Below are positions 23,876 through 35,206 of a DNA stretch of 64,000 bases, one piece after another (the first letter of the stretch is position 1; each line of letters begins with the position of its first letter). Below the pieces are notes generated by a model that had not been told where the DNA came from, did no database searches, and saw only the letters and a list, made by a program, of their open reading frames with translations. The stretch is from Enterobacter chuandaensis. Its GTDB lineage: Bacteria; Pseudomonadota; Gammaproteobacteria; Enterobacterales; Enterobacteriaceae. The DNA is taken from the NCBI RefSeq assembly GCF_003594915.1, contig NZ_QZCS01000016.1, positions 1-64,000 of the forward strand, written 5' to 3'. A program made the position numbers and the translations under genes.

Positions 23876-25287
23876 GAGCCACTCCTTTTGCCGCGCCCGA
23901 TCACGACGTTCTTGCTGGTATCATCCGGCACCCGGGCGAAGATGACGGCGGGCAGGGCGATAATCACCGCCATGCTGAGATAAGTGTATAAAAAGACCTG
24001 ATGCGCCACGGGCGTGTCGACGCTGAGATGGTGCTGGCCGTACATGCCGAGCAGTAAACCGGCAATGGTCACGCCGACGCTCATGGAGAGCTGCATGATT
24101 ATCGACAGCAGGCTGTTGCCGCTGCTCGCCAGCTCGTCCGGGAGATCCTTCAGCGTCAGGGTATTCATCGACGAGAAGCGCATGGAGTTGACGATCCCCT
24201 GGCAGAACAGCACCAGCGGCAGGACGTAGTACCAGCCCATCAGCGCCACGGCCATAAACAGCAGGCTCACCAGCGCCAGCCCCAGCGTGGCTGTCACCAG
24301 CACGTGACGGTAGCCAAAGCGGTTCACCACCTGCACCACGATGCGCTTCATTCCCATGCTGCCGAGCACCATCGGGATCATCATCAGGCCCGCATGAAAC
24401 GGCGAAAATCCCATCCCAATTTGCAGAAACACGGGCGTCATAAACGGCAGCATGCCGCTGCCGATACGTCCGGCGAAGCTGCCGAACAGGCCAAGACGGT
24501 AGGTGGGGTTTTTAAACAAGTTCAGGCTGAACAGCGCCTTGTCATTACCGCGAGCGTGCCGCAAATACCATCCAATGGCGGTAAGGCCGAGGGCAACCAG
24601 AACGCCCAGCGTCAGGAACGAAATGCCCAGCCCCTTTTGCCCGTCGAGCGCCAGGGTCAGCGTCGCCATGCCCGCCGCCAGCAGAATAAAACCAAAGAAA
24701 TCAAAGCGCCGCGTCTGCATTTTGTAATTCGGCATCAGCGTCAGGGTGGCAATAGCGCCGATGATGCCAACAGGAAGATTGATTAAGAAGATCCAGTGCC
24801 AGGAGGCGTACTCCACCAGAATGCCGCCCAGCGCCGGGCCCAGCAGCGGCCCCACCTGACCGGGCAGGGTGACGAAGGTCATCGCCGCCATGTATTGCTC
24901 GCGCGGCACAATCTTCATCACCGTTAGCCGCCCGACGGGCACCATCATCGCCCCGCCGACGCCCTGCAGCACGCGCGCCATCACCAGCTGGTCGAGGGTG
25001 TTGGCCTGGGCGCAAAACAGTGAGCCGGTGGTAAACAGCACGATGGCGGTAAAGAAGATATTCCGCACGCCCACTTTATCCGCCATCCAGCCGCTGGCAG
25101 GCAACATCACAGCAACCGTCAGCACGTAGGCAACAATCACCATATGCATATGCAGCGGGCTCTCCCCCAGACTTTTCGCCATCGAAGGGAGGGCGGTGTT
25201 GACGATGGTCGTATCCAGCGACTGCATAAAGAAGCCGAAGGCGACTATCCACAATTGCCAGCGAACGTTGCTGGGAAGTTCAGTCAT
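23872..25287 (-). CDS. mdtD: MFS transporter MdtD (DHA2 type)
   Basis: This 471-residue protein has about 14 membrane segments. The MFS signature regions are [13 protein letters not shown] after helix 2 and [19 protein letters not shown] in helices 4-5. It is encoded within the RND operon, but in E. coli it is not needed for MdtABC drug efflux, and a citrate/iron-related role has been proposed. Its start abuts the mdtC stop. Confidence 0.95.
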   Translation of the reverse strand: MTELPSNVRWQLWIVAFGFFMQSLDTTIVNTALPSMAKSLGESPLHMHMVIVAYVLTVAVMLPASGWMADKVGVRNIFFTAIVLFTTGSLFCAQANTLDQLVMARVLQGVGGAMMVPVGRLTVMKIVPREQYMAAMTFVTLPGQVGPLLGPALGGILVEYASWHWIFLINLPVGIIGAIATLTLMPNYKMQTRRFDFFGFILLAAGMATLTLALDGQKGLGISFLTLGVLVALGLTAIGWYLRHARGNDKALFSLNLFKNPTYRLGLFGSFAGRIGSGMLPFMTPVFLQIGMGFSPFHAGLMMIPMVLGSMGMKRIVVQVVNRFGYRHVLVTATLGLALVSLLFMAVALMGWYYVLPLVLFCQGIVNSMRFSSMNTLTLKDLPDELASSGNSLLSIIMQLSMSVGVTIAGLLLGMYGQHHLSVDTPVAHQVFLYTYLSMAVIIALPAVIFARVPDDTSKNVVIGRGKRSGS

Positions 25288-28200
25288 TTACCCGGTCACC
25301 GTGGTTCTGTTTTTACGCGAAAAGCGCAGCCGCAGGCGGTCAAAGAACAGATAGACCACCGGCGTGGTGTACAGCGTCAGCAGCTGGCTCATCACCAGAC
25401 CGCCGACAATGGTGATCCCCAGCGGCTGGCGCAGCTCTGAGCCGTCGCCGCCGGAAATCACCAGCGGCAGCGCGCCAAAGAGCGCCGCCAGGGTGGTCAT
25501 CATGATCGGACGAAAACGCAGCAGGCAGGCCTGGAAGATCGCCTCCTCCGGCGTCAGGTTGCCGTTGCGCTGGGCGTCCAGCGCGAAGTCCACCATCATG
25601 ATGGCGTTTTTCTTCACGATGCCAATTAATAGCATGATCCCGATGAGCGCGATCAGGCTGAACGGCGCGCCGAACAGCTCCAGCGCCAGCAGCGCCCCCA
25701 CGCCCGCCGACGGCAGCGTCGAGAGGATGGTCAGCGGGTGAACGTAACTTTCATACAGCACGCCCAGCACAATATAGACCGTGGCAATCGCCGCCAGAAT
25801 CAAAATCACCTGCGAGTTCATCGTCTCCTGGAACACCTGCGCGGTCCCGGCAAAGCTGCCGCGCACGGTGGAGGGCACGCCAAGCTGCGTCATCGCGCGG
25901 TTGATCGCGTCGCTGGCCTCGGAAAGCGACGAACCGGCGGGCAGGTTAAAGGAGATGGTCGACGCTGCTGAAAGCCCCTGATGGTTCACCGACAGCGGCG
26001 CGTTGGCTGGCCGCCAGCTGGCGAAGTAGGAGAGCGGTATCGCCTTGCCGTCGCTGTTAATCACAAACATTTTATCCAGCGCGCTGATGTCCTGGGTGTA
26101 GCGCGGATCCACCTCCATCACCACCTTGTACTGGTTCATCGGCTGATAGATGGTGGAGATCTCGCGCTGGCCGAAGGCGTTGTTCAGCAGGCTGTTAGCG
26201 GCTTCGACGTTAATGCCCAGCCGCGACATGGTTTCGCGGTCGTAGGTGAGCGCCATCTCGGCGCCGTTGTCCTGCTGATCGGAGTTCACGTCCGCCAGCT
26301 GGGGCAGGGCGGCCAGCGCCTTGCGGATCTTCGGCTCCCACTCGCGCAGGGCGGCTAAATCGTCCGAGAGCAACGTGTACTGGTAGCTGGCGTTCGCCTG
26401 TCGTCCGCCGACGCGGATATCCTGAACGGCCATCAAAAACAGGTTTGCCCCCGGCTCTTTGGCGAGCTTCACCCGCAGGCGGTCAATCACCTGCTGGGCG
26501 GTTTCGTTGCGCTCGCCGCGCGGTTTCAGGGTAATAAACATCATCCCGCTGTTAACGCGCGACCCGCCGGTAAAGCCGGTCACGTTATCCACGGCGTTGT
26601 CTTCACGAATGATCTTCATAAAGTCCTGCAGCTTGCCGCGCATTGCCTGGAATGAAATGCTCTGGTCCGCCTGAATACCGCCCATCAGCACGCCGGTATC
26701 CTGCTCCGGGAAGAAGGTTTTCGGGATGGTGATATACATCCAGACGTTGAGCCCAATGGTGGCGATCAGCACCAGCCCGACCAGCCGCGTATGGTTCAGC
26801 ACCCACTTCAGCGATTTGCCGTAGCCTTCCTGCATCGCCATCAGAAAGCGACCAAAGCCTTTGCGGCGCGGCTGCGAGTGCGGCCTGCTGCGCTTGAGCA
26901 TCCAGCCGCACATCATCGGCGTAAGCGTCAGAGAAATCACCAGCGAAATCCCGATGGCAACCGACAGCGTGACGGCAAATTCGCGCAGCAACCGGCCCGG
27001 CAGCCCGCCCATCAGCAGCAGCGGCAGAAATACCGCCACCAGCGACAGGCTCATGGAGAGCACCGTAAAGCCCACCTCGCGTGTGCCCTGCAGCGCGGCC
27101 GGAAGCGGCTTCACGCCCGCTTCCAGATGGCGGGAAATGTTTTCCAGCACCACGATGGCATCATCCACCACGAAGCCCGTGGCGATCGTCAGGGCCATCA
27201 GCGACAGGTTGTTGAGGCTAAACCCGCACAGGTACATGGCGGCAAAGGTACCGATCAGCGAGACCGGCACGGCCACCGCCGGGATAAGCGTCGCGCGGCC
27301 GGATCGCAGGAACAGGAACACCACCAGAATCACCAGCGCGACGGAGATAATCAGCGTCTGCTCCACCTCCTCAAGCGAGGCGCGAATGGTCGGGGAGCGA
27401 TCCTGGGCAATCTGCAGATCGATTGCTGCCGGGATGGTCTCCTGCAGCTCCGGGAGGCGGGCGCGAATGCTGTTCACCGTCTCGATAATGTTCGCCTCCG
27501 GCAGCTTGCGGATCATCAGCAGAATGGCCGGTTTAGCGTTGGTCATCCCGGCGTTGCGCATGTCCTGCACCGAGTCGGTGACGCTGGCGACGTCGCTCAG
27601 GCGCACCGCCGCGCCGTTGTTGTAGTGAATAATCAGCGGCTGGTATTCCGCGGCGGTTTTTAGCTCGTCATTGGTGTGGATCTGCCAGCGATGGCTGCCG
27701 TCCTCAATCGCCCCCTGCGGTTTACGCACGTTGGCGTTGCTGATGGCGGAGCGCACGTCGTCCAGCGACACGCCCTGGTTAAACAGCGCCTGCGGGTTCA
27801 GCCCCACGCGCACGGCGGGCAGGGAACTGCCGCCGACGCTCACGTCGCCCACGCCGTTGATTTGTGAGATCGTCTGCGCCAGCTGGGTCGACGCAAAGTC
27901 GTAGAGCTGCCCCTGAGAATAGGTGTCCGAGGTCAGCGTCAGGATCATGATCGGCGCATCGGACGGATTGGCCTTGCGGTAAGTCGGACGGCTCGGCATC
28001 CCGCTCGGCAGCAGGCTTTGCGCGGCGTTGATCGCCGCCTGCACGTCACGCGCCGCACCGTTAATATCCCGGTCGAAGCTAAATTCCAGAATGATGCGCG
28101 TACTGCCCAGCGAGCTGCTGGAGGTCATCTCGTTGACCCCCGCAATCCGCCCAAGGGAACGCTCCAGCGGCGTGGCGACCGACGACGCCATGGTTTCCGG

Positions 28201-28365
28201 CGACGCACCCGGCAGCGAGGCGCTGACCATGATCACCGGGAAATCCACCTGCGGCAGCGGGGCGACGGGCAGCAGCCGGAAGCCCAGAACGCCGCAAAGG
28301 GTGATGGCGACGGAGAGTAAAATCGTCGCCACCGGACGGTAAATGAAGAGGGCGAAAAACTTCAC
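25288..28365 (-). CDS. mdtC: RND efflux pump subunit MdtC
   Basis: This 1025-residue inner-membrane pump subunit has the RND layout: a transmembrane helix at residues 10-30, a large periplasmic loop, a helix cluster near 335-500 with the proton-relay [16 protein letters not shown] segment in helix 4, a second loop, and a final helix cluster. With MdtB it forms a B2C trimer using MdtA as adaptor and TolC as exit duct, exporting bile salts and novobiocin. It abuts mdtB and mdtD without a gap. Confidence 0.97.
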   Translation of the reverse strand: MKFFALFIYRPVATILLSVAITLCGVLGFRLLPVAPLPQVDFPVIMVSASLPGASPETMASSVATPLERSLGRIAGVNEMTSSSSLGSTRIILEFSFDRDINGAARDVQAAINAAQSLLPSGMPSRPTYRKANPSDAPIMILTLTSDTYSQGQLYDFASTQLAQTISQINGVGDVSVGGSSLPAVRVGLNPQALFNQGVSLDDVRSAISNANVRKPQGAIEDGSHRWQIHTNDELKTAAEYQPLIIHYNNGAAVRLSDVASVTDSVQDMRNAGMTNAKPAILLMIRKLPEANIIETVNSIRARLPELQETIPAAIDLQIAQDRSPTIRASLEEVEQTLIISVALVILVVFLFLRSGRATLIPAVAVPVSLIGTFAAMYLCGFSLNNLSLMALTIATGFVVDDAIVVLENISRHLEAGVKPLPAALQGTREVGFTVLSMSLSLVAVFLPLLLMGGLPGRLLREFAVTLSVAIGISLVISLTLTPMMCGWMLKRSRPHSQPRRKGFGRFLMAMQEGYGKSLKWVLNHTRLVGLVLIATIGLNVWMYITIPKTFFPEQDTGVLMGGIQADQSISFQAMRGKLQDFMKIIREDNAVDNVTGFTGGSRVNSGMMFITLKPRGERNETAQQVIDRLRVKLAKEPGANLFLMAVQDIRVGGRQANASYQYTLLSDDLAALREWEPKIRKALAALPQLADVNSDQQDNGAEMALTYDRETMSRLGINVEAANSLLNNAFGQREISTIYQPMNQYKVVMEVDPRYTQDISALDKMFVINSDGKAIPLSYFASWRPANAPLSVNHQGLSAASTISFNLPAGSSLSEASDAINRAMTQLGVPSTVRGSFAGTAQVFQETMNSQVILILAAIATVYIVLGVLYESYVHPLTILSTLPSAGVGALLALELFGAPFSLIALIGIMLLIGIVKKNAIMMVDFALDAQRNGNLTPEEAIFQACLLRFRPIMMTTLAALFGALPLVISGGDGSELRQPLGITIVGGLVMSQLLTLYTTPVVYLFFDRLRLRFSRKNRTTVTG

Positions 28366-31300
28366 TTACGCCTCCTCTTCACGTTTCGGGAAACGGCTTT
28401 TGGTCCACAGCGCCAGGCGGTCAAACAGCAGATAGATCACCGGCGTGGTAAACAGGGTCAGCACCTGGCTCACCAGCAGCCCCCCGACCATACCGATACC
28501 CAGCGGGCGGCGCAGCTCCGCGCCGACGCCGGTGCTGAGCATCAGCGGCAGCGCCCCCAGCAGGGCGGCCAGCGTGGTCATCAGGATCGGGCGAAAACGC
28601 AGCAGGCAGGCCTGGAAGATGGCATCGCGCGGCGACATGCCCTGCTCGCGCTCGGCGGCCAGCGCAAAGTCGATCATCATGATGGCGTTTTTCTTCACGA
28701 TCCCGATAAGCAGGATAATGCCGATGATGGCTATGACGTCCAGCTCGCTGCCCGCCAGCATCAATGCCAGCAGCGCCCCCACGCCTGCCGTCGGCAGGGT
28801 AGAGAGGATGGTGATCGGGTGGATAAAGCTTTCGTACAGCACGCCAAGCACGATGTACATCGCCACGACCGCCGCGACGATCAGCCAGACGGTGTTGCCC
28901 AGCGCGGCCTGAAACGCCAGCGTGCTGCCCTGGAACTGGGTCTGAATATCGGACGGGAAGCTTACCGCTTTTTCAGCGCTCTGAATGGCCTCCACCGCTT
29001 CGCCCAGCGAGTAACCGTCCGGCACGTTAAATGAAATGGTGGTGGACGGGAACTGATCCAGATGGTTAATCGACAGCGGGGTATAGCGCTCCTCCACCGT
29101 GGCGATAGCGCTCAGCGGCACAATACCGCCGTCTTTACTGGTCAGGCGCACCGAATCCAGCGCGGCAAGGCCGGGCGTGTTTTCCGTGTTGTGCTCCAGC
29201 ACCACGCGATACTGGTTTGCCTGGGTGTAGATGGTGGAGATAAGGCGCTGACCGAAGGCGTTGTACAGGGCATTATCCACGTCTGCCATGGTAATGCCCA
29301 GACGGCTGGCGGTATCGCGGTTGACGTTCACGTAGGCCGCCAGCCCTTTGTCCTGCCAGTCGCTGCTGACGTCGGCGAGCTGCGGCAGGGTGTTAAGTTT
29401 TTCAACCAGCTGCGGCACCCAGGTGCTGAGGGCATCAAGCGACGTAGCCTGGAGCGTGAACTGATACTGCGTGCGGCTGACCTGGGTGTCAATGGTCAGA
29501 TCCTGAATCGGCTGCAGGTAAAGCTCAACGCCCGGCACGCGGGCCACGGCGCTTTGCAGGCGCTCGATGACGGCGTTCACGCGGTCGTCGCGCTCATCCA
29601 GCGGCTTGAGGTTGATCTGCAGACGCGCGCTGTTGAGCGACGGGTTGGTGCCATCCACCCCCACGTAGGACGTCAGGCTCTCCACCGCCGGGTCTTTCAT
29701 GATGATGTCAGACACCTGCTGCCGGCGCTGCGCCATATTCGCGAAGGAGACCGACTGCGGAGCCTGAAGCGTGCCCTGAATAATGCCGTTATCCTGAATG
29801 GGGAAGAAACCTTTCGGAATAAAAATCCACAGCATCACGCTGAGCGCCAGGGTTCCCAGCGCCACGCCGAGCGTGGCCCACGGATGGTTCAGCACTTTCG
29901 CCAGCACGCGACCGTAGGCGGCAATAATCCGCTCGAACATTCGCTCGGAGGCGCGGGAGAAGCGGTTTTGCTTGCGCAGGGACTCGTGGCTCAGCATGCG
30001 GGCGCACATCATCGGGGTCAGGGTCAGCGACACCACGGCGGAGATCAAAATGGCGACCGCCAGCGTCACGGCAAACTCGCGGAACAGCCGCCCGACAATA
30101 TCGCCCATAAACAGCAGCGGGATCAGCACCGCAATCAGCGAGAAGGTGAGTGAGATAATGGTAAAGCCGATTTCCCCCGCGCCCTTCAGCGCGGCGGCCA
30201 GCGGTTTTTCGCCTTTCTCGATATAGCGCGAAATGTTCTCAATAACGACGATGGCGTCATCCACCACGAACCCGGTGGCGATGGTCAGCGCCATCAGCGT
30301 CAGGTTATTAATCGAAAAATCGAGGAACACCATCACCGCGAAGGTGCCGACCAGCGAGAGCGGTACGGCGACGGCGGGGATAATGGTTGCCGGGACGTTG
30401 CGCAGGAACAGGTAGATGATCATCACCACCAGCGCAATCGCCAGCATCAGCTCAAACTGGGTGTCGGTGACCGACGCTCGAATGTTGGTGGTGCGGTCAG
30501 AAAGCACCTTCACGCTGACCGATTTTGGCAGGCTTTCAATCAGCTGCGGGAGCATGGTGCGGATGCTGTCGGCGGTTTCGATGATGTTGGCGCCCGGTTG
30601 ACGCTGCACGTTCATCACGATCGCCTGCTGCTTGTTGGCCCACGCGCCGAGCCAGCTGTTTTCCGCGCCTTGTTCCACGGTGGCGATGTCGCCCAGGCGG
30701 ATCGGCGCGCCGTTCTGGTAGGCCACAATCAGCTGACGGTATTCGTCGGCGGACTGCATCTGGTCGTTCGCCGAGAGGGTGACCGCGCGGGTCGGGCCGT
30801 CCAGCGAGCCTTTTGCCGAGTTGACGTTAGCATTGCTGATGGCGCTGCGGATGGTTTCGCTGGTCAGGCCCAGCGCGGCGATGGCCTGCGCGTTCAGCTT
30901 CACGCGTACCGCCGGACGCTGGCCGCCCGCCAGGGTGACGAGGCCGACGCCGGAGACCTGAGAAATTTTCTGCGCCACGCGGGTTTCGACCATGTCTTCC
31001 ACCTGCGTCATCGGCATGGCGGAGGAGGTGACGGCGAGGGTCATGATCGGCGGATCCGCCGGGTTCACCTTGCTGTAGACCGGTGGGTTAGGCAGGTCCG
31101 ACGGCAGCAGGTTGGTGGCGGCGTTGATGGCGGCCTGCACCTCCTGCTCGGCGACGTCCAGCGACAGCGTCAGCTGGAACTGCAGCGTCACGACGGATGC
31201 CCCCCCGGAACTCTGGGAGGACATCTGTTTTAACCCGGACATCTGGCCGAACTGGCGCTCCAGCGGAGCGGTAATGGCGGACGTCACCACGTCCGGACTG

Positions 31301-31488
31301 GCGCCAGGGTAGAGCGTCACCACCTGAATGGTGGGGTAATCCACCTCCGGCAGCGCCGACACGGGCAGGAAGCGATAGCCGATAATCCCGGCGAGCAGGA
31401 TCGCCACCATCAGCAGCGTGGTGGCGACAGGACGGAGGATAAACAGGCGTGACGGCCCACCTGTAGAGCCTGGCGGCATGACCTGCAT
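28366..31488 (-). CDS. mdtB: RND efflux pump subunit MdtB
   Basis: This 1040-residue partner of MdtC shares the same plan, with [16 protein letters not shown] in helix 4 and a long internal similarity to the mdtC product, evidence of an old tandem duplication. In E. coli two MdtB and one MdtC assemble per pump. The start overlaps the last base of mdtA, and the stop abuts mdtC. Confidence 0.97.
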   Translation of the reverse strand: MQVMPPGSTGGPSRLFILRPVATTLLMVAILLAGIIGYRFLPVSALPEVDYPTIQVVTLYPGASPDVVTSAITAPLERQFGQMSGLKQMSSQSSGGASVVTLQFQLTLSLDVAEQEVQAAINAATNLLPSDLPNPPVYSKVNPADPPIMTLAVTSSAMPMTQVEDMVETRVAQKISQVSGVGLVTLAGGQRPAVRVKLNAQAIAALGLTSETIRSAISNANVNSAKGSLDGPTRAVTLSANDQMQSADEYRQLIVAYQNGAPIRLGDIATVEQGAENSWLGAWANKQQAIVMNVQRQPGANIIETADSIRTMLPQLIESLPKSVSVKVLSDRTTNIRASVTDTQFELMLAIALVVMIIYLFLRNVPATIIPAVAVPLSLVGTFAVMVFLDFSINNLTLMALTIATGFVVDDAIVVIENISRYIEKGEKPLAAALKGAGEIGFTIISLTFSLIAVLIPLLFMGDIVGRLFREFAVTLAVAILISAVVSLTLTPMMCARMLSHESLRKQNRFSRASERMFERIIAAYGRVLAKVLNHPWATLGVALGTLALSVMLWIFIPKGFFPIQDNGIIQGTLQAPQSVSFANMAQRRQQVSDIIMKDPAVESLTSYVGVDGTNPSLNSARLQINLKPLDERDDRVNAVIERLQSAVARVPGVELYLQPIQDLTIDTQVSRTQYQFTLQATSLDALSTWVPQLVEKLNTLPQLADVSSDWQDKGLAAYVNVNRDTASRLGITMADVDNALYNAFGQRLISTIYTQANQYRVVLEHNTENTPGLAALDSVRLTSKDGGIVPLSAIATVEERYTPLSINHLDQFPSTTISFNVPDGYSLGEAVEAIQSAEKAVSFPSDIQTQFQGSTLAFQAALGNTVWLIVAAVVAMYIVLGVLYESFIHPITILSTLPTAGVGALLALMLAGSELDVIAIIGIILLIGIVKKNAIMMIDFALAAEREQGMSPRDAIFQACLLRFRPILMTTLAALLGALPLMLSTGVGAELRRPLGIGMVGGLLVSQVLTLFTTPVIYLLFDRLALWTKSRFPKREEEA

Positions 31489-32690
31489 CAGGATTTCTCT
31501 CCCTGTTTCGCAGGTTCAACCACTTCCACTTTGGCCCCTTCGGTCAGACGGTCAATGCCGTCGGTGACTACGCGGTCGCCCGCGGAAAGGCCGGCGGCGA
31601 TGACCACCGTCTGGCTGTCCTGAATCCCGGTTTTCACCAGGTGCTTGCTGACCTTATTGTCGCTGTTAAGTACCCAGACGAAGCTACCTTCGTTACCCAT
31701 CTGCAGCGCAGCCGTTGGGATCACCACAGCGTTATCTTCGGTCGCAACCAGCATTCGCGCATTGACGAACTGGTTCGGGAAAAGGGCATCGTCCTGGTTA
31801 TCAAAGCGCGCCTTCAGCTTGATGGTGCCGGTGGTGGTGTCGATCTGGTTGTCCAGGCTGAGCAGAGTACCCTCGCTCAGCTTCTGCTTGTTGGTGCGGT
31901 CCCAGGCTTCCACCACCAGGCCTTTACCGGCTTTCTGCGCCTGCATGACGGTTGCGATATCGCTTTCCGGCAGGGTGAAGACTAAATTAATCGGGTGGGT
32001 TTGGGTGATCACCACGATGCCCGTGGTGTCGCCGCTGGAGATCTGGTTGCCGATATCGACCTGCTTCAGGCCGACGCGCCCGTCAATCGGCGCGGTGATG
32101 CGGCTCCAGTCCAGCTGCAGCTGTGCGCTTGCTACGGCAGCTTCGTCGGCTTTGATGGTGCCCTGCGTTTCGCTGACCAGCGACTGCTGGGTGTCCAGCT
32201 CCTGACGTGACACGAGGTTGGTTTTCACCAGCTGCTGGTAGCGCGCTAAATCGCGACGGGCGTTGGCGAGGGTGGCTTTGTCTTTCGCGAGCTGCCCCTG
32301 CGCCTGGGCGAGGGCGACCTTAAACTGGCTCGGGTCGATTTCGGCCAGCAGATCGCCGGCTTTGACCTGCTGCCCTTCCTGGAAGTGGATCGCGATGAGC
32401 TGGCCGTCAACGCGGCTGCGCACCGTCGCGGTGTTCGCGGCGGTAATCGTGCCGAGACCGGTCAGATAACGCGGAACGGCTTTACTCATCGCCGTGGCAG
32501 CCTGTACCGGTGCCAGCGCGCCGCCACGCATGCCGTGACGGCCACCGCCTGCCGGGCGCTGCGATGCGTTATTGGCACCAGCGGGGGCTGCGGAATTTGC
32601 GGATTGGCTGTGCCAGTACCAGGCGGCGGCAACGGCCACCACAATGATGCCAGCGGCGATTGCCCAGCGGGATTTGTTACTGCCTTTCAT
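31488..32690 (-). CDS. mdtA: Membrane fusion protein MdtA
   Basis: This 400-residue periplasmic adaptor bridges MdtBC to TolC. It has an N-terminal membrane anchor ([18 protein letters not shown]), a Gly/Ala/Gln-rich linker, a lipoyl/barrel-sandwich domain ([20 protein letters not shown]), an alpha hairpin and a beta-barrel domain. It is the first gene of the operon mdtA-mdtB-mdtC-mdtD-baeS-baeR. Confidence 0.96.
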   Translation of the reverse strand: MKGSNKSRWAIAAGIIVVAVAAAWYWHSQSANSAAPAGANNASQRPAGGGRHGMRGGALAPVQAATAMSKAVPRYLTGLGTITAANTATVRSRVDGQLIAIHFQEGQQVKAGDLLAEIDPSQFKVALAQAQGQLAKDKATLANARRDLARYQQLVKTNLVSRQELDTQQSLVSETQGTIKADEAAVASAQLQLDWSRITAPIDGRVGLKQVDIGNQISSGDTTGIVVITQTHPINLVFTLPESDIATVMQAQKAGKGLVVEAWDRTNKQKLSEGTLLSLDNQIDTTTGTIKLKARFDNQDDALFPNQFVNARMLVATEDNAVVIPTAALQMGNEGSFVWVLNSDNKVSKHLVKTGIQDSQTVVIAAGLSAGDRVVTDGIDRLTEGAKVEVVEPAKQGEKS

Positions 32691-32751
32691 CGTTATACGT
32701 TCTCATCCTGAAACACTTCGGGGAATGATACTAGTTTAGTCAGCTAACACA

Positions 32752-32771
32752 GCGGAAAAATGGAGGAAATA
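32752..32771 (-). promoter_or_regulatory. Candidate BaeR box upstream of mdtA
   Basis: On the minus strand the stretch reads ATTTCCTCCATTTTTCCGC. It resembles the published E. coli BaeR box (TTTTTCTCCATDATTGGC) over the TTnCTCCATnnTT core, about 65-80 bases before the mdtA start, where BaeR binds in E. coli. The match was made by eye and the 3' end of the box is poor. Confidence 0.45.
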
Positions 32772-32813
32772 TGGAAGACTGTCAGGAATGGTCTGAGTGT
32801 GGCGATCGTTTTA

Positions 32814-32841
32814 GCCGGGTAAGGCGAAGCCGCCACCCGGC
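32814..32841. repeat. REP element downstream of yegD
   Basis: GCCGGGT and ACCCGGC flank an inner GGCGAAGCC hairpin, the usual REP palindrome. It lies between the mdtA promoter and the yegD stop. A reversed copy is at 42041-42070. Confidence 0.8.
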
Positions 32842-32850
32842 ACAACCGCA

Positions 32851-34203
32851 TTAGCTAAACATCACCTGCGCCCAGCGCGCCAGCCCTGCTGTAACGGAGC
32901 CAAAGTCATCTCCACCGGCAATGGGAATGCCCGGCAGCTGTTCCGCCAGCGCTTTCTTGATCAGCGGCGAACGGGCGCTACCGCCGGTCAGATAGATCAC
33001 ATCCGGCTTCTCTTTACCGTTCTCCAGCGCCAGCTGCACCTGCTCCAGAATACGCTGCAGCGGCTGAGCAAGCGCCGTCTCCAGCCCCTCCTGAGAGATC
33101 GCCGTGGCCAGATCGTCGCTGATGAAGGGCAGCGAAACCGCATGTTCAGGACGATCCGACAGCGCAATTTTGCTCTCTTCGGCGGTGCGCACCACGCGGT
33201 AGCTCAGGCGCTGACGCCACACTTTATACAGCAGGGCGACCTTCTCGGCGTCCTGCGCATCGCGCACCAGATCGTTGAGGAAGCGCCCGTTCGCGGTGCT
33301 GTAAAAATCACTCTGCGCCGGAACGTCGTTGATGGCAATGGCGTTCCACCACGGCAGGATCGGCAGAGCGATGCCTTTTTCCGTTTGCCCACCCATGCCC
33401 AGCAGCGGCATCAGGCTCTTGAATGCCAGGGCGATATCGAGATCGTTACCGCCTACGCGGCAGCCGCTGTGCCCGAGCAGGCTGTTTTCGCGGTCGCGAC
33501 GGCTATGCCACTGCGGGCCCATCAGCAGCAGGGAGCAGTCCGTTGTACCGCCCCCGATGTCGACGACCAGCACGCGCTTCTCTTCCGTCAGCGTGGCTTC
33601 AAAATCCAGCCCCGCCGCAACCGGCTCGTACTGAAACACCACGTCGCGGAAGCCTGCGCGATGTGCGGCGCGTTCAAGGATCCCCTGCGCCTGCTGGTTG
33701 GCCTCGTCGCCGCCCAGCCCCTGGAAGTTGATCGGGCGGCCAATCACCGCCTGGGTAATCTCCTCAGAGACCTGCGTCTGCGCCTGATTACGGATATGCA
33801 GCATCATCGCGCACACCAGGTCTTCAAACATCGCCACCTGCTGCGGCTTCAGGCCGCTGGCACCGAGGAAGGACTTCGGTGACTTAACAAAGTAAACCTC
33901 TTCCGGGTCTTCAATGTAGTGCCCGAGCGAAGAGAGGCCGAACTGCACGCTGGACGGGGTAACGTCGATGTCTTCCTCGCGGTTAAAGCTGACCGCACGG
34001 CGCAGCAGCGCCTGGGTTTCCGCTGCGGTAGCCGGAACCTGATGGTGGCGGAACAGCCACTCGCTCACCGCTTCACGCGTAGGCGCGCAGAGCATTGACG
34101 GCAGCAGCGTGCTCTCTTTTTCCATTTTAAGAAGCTGCGGTTGTCCGTTTTGCATGATCGCAACCGAGCAGTTTGCCGTACCGTAGTCAAATCCGATAAA
34201 CAC
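32851..34203 (-). CDS. yegD: Hsp70-like chaperone-family protein YegD
   Basis: This 450-residue protein has only the actin-like ATPase domain of Hsp70. FIGFDYGTANCSVAIM is the phosphate-1 motif, VVDIGGGTTDCSLLL the phosphate-2 motif, and YLTGGSARSPLIKKAL the adenosine motif. It lacks a substrate-binding domain. The GTG start at 34203 gives exactly the E. coli YegD length; the frame is open upstream to 34281 but that part has no similarity. It is divergent from alkA. Client and role are unknown. Confidence 0.93.
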   Translation of the reverse strand: MFIGFDYGTANCSVAIMQNGQPQLLKMEKESTLLPSMLCAPTREAVSEWLFRHHQVPATAAETQALLRRAVSFNREEDIDVTPSSVQFGLSSLGHYIEDPEEVYFVKSPKSFLGASGLKPQQVAMFEDLVCAMMLHIRNQAQTQVSEEITQAVIGRPINFQGLGGDEANQQAQGILERAAHRAGFRDVVFQYEPVAAGLDFEATLTEEKRVLVVDIGGGTTDCSLLLMGPQWHSRRDRENSLLGHSGCRVGGNDLDIALAFKSLMPLLGMGGQTEKGIALPILPWWNAIAINDVPAQSDFYSTANGRFLNDLVRDAQDAEKVALLYKVWRQRLSYRVVRTAEESKIALSDRPEHAVSLPFISDDLATAISQEGLETALAQPLQRILEQVQLALENGKEKPDVIYLTGGSARSPLIKKALAEQLPGIPIAGGDDFGSVTAGLARWAQVMFS

Positions 34204-34333
34204 AATGAATCCCCATGCCGGTGAGAAGGGGCGAGACTTTAACGAAATGTCTGCATGGCGACAACAGGAATATGAAAGCAAGGCGAAACACCGCTTTTCC
34301 GTTTATCCTGAGAGGAATAAAAAAGGAGCAGCG

Positions 34334-35206
34334 ATGTATACCCTGACGTGGCAACCCCCTTACGACTGGCAGTGGATGTTTGGCTTTCTCGGCGCCCGTG
34401 CGGTGACGGGCATTGAAACCGTCACGAGCGATTATTACGAGCGCAGCTTTGCCTGCGAGGGCCATCAGGGGATTTTTCGCGTAACGCCGGATATCGCCAC
34501 CCATACGCTGAATGTGACCCTCAGCCCGGGATTAATTCCGGTTGCGCAGACGTGTCTTGAACGCATCGCGCGCCTGTTCGATCTCGCCTGCAACCCGCAG
34601 CACATCGCGGATACCCTGGGGGATCTCGGCGCTACCCGGCCCGGCCTGCGTTTGCCGGGGGCGATGGATGCGTACGAGCAGGGCGTCCGGGCCATTCTCG
34701 GCCAGCTGGTCAGCGTGGCGATGGCGGCGAAACTGGCTTCCCGCGTTGTCGCCCTGTGCGGAGAGCCGGTAAAAGATGCACCGGGTTATGTCTGCTTTCC
34801 CTCCCCGCAAGCGCTGGCGGTTGCCGATCCGCTGGCGCTCAAGGCGCTCGGGATGCCGGTAAAACGCGCGGAGTCGCTGATTCATCTGGCGCAGTCGGTC
34901 GTCGACGGAACCTTTCCGCTGACGCCGCCTGAAGACGTTGAGGCGGGCATGAAGGCGCTACAGCAGCGGCCAGGGATCGGACGCTGGACGGCAAACTACC
35001 TGGCCCTGCGCGGCTGGCAGGCGAAAGATGTGTTCCTGCCGGATGATTATCTGATTAAGCAACGCTTTGCCGGGATGACGCCCGCGCAGATTCGTCGTTA
35101 CGCCGAGCGCTGGCAGCCGTGGCGTTCTTACGCGCTGCTGCACATCTGGTATACCGACGGCTGGGCACCGTCAGTTGATGGCGAAATAACTGGTGTTAAG
35201 CAGTAG
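34334..35206 (+). CDS. alkA: DNA-3-methyladenine glycosylase II
   Basis: AlkA excises alkylated purines and pyrimidines in base excision repair. The 290-residue protein has the N-terminal AlkA domain, the helix-hairpin-helix QQRPGIGRWTANYLALRGW (about 216-234), and the catalytic Asp in VFLPDDYLIKQ. ATG 34334 follows AAAGGAGCAGCG and gives the usual start YTLTWQPPYDW. In E. coli it is induced by Ada. The last 36 bp overlap convergent dgcE. Confidence 0.96.
   Translation: MYTLTWQPPYDWQWMFGFLGARAVTGIETVTSDYYERSFACEGHQGIFRVTPDIATHTLNVTLSPGLIPVAQTCLERIARLFDLACNPQHIADTLGDLGATRPGLRLPGAMDAYEQGVRAILGQLVSVAMAAKLASRVVALCGEPVKDAPGYVCFPSPQALAVADPLALKALGMPVKRAESLIHLAQSVVDGTFPLTPPEDVEAGMKALQQRPGIGRWTANYLALRGWQAKDVFLPDDYLIKQRFAGMTPAQIRRYAERWQPWRSYALLHIWYTDGWAPSVDGEITGVKQ

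Noticed and set aside
34204-34281. N-terminal extension of YegD
   Set aside because: The GTG at 34203 gives the E. coli length and starts directly with the phosphate-binding motif.
35171-35206. Frameshift suspected from overlapping alkA and dgcE ends
   Set aside because: Both proteins reach normal C-termini; convergent overlap is the simpler explanation, as it is for yegW and yegV at 13923-13949.
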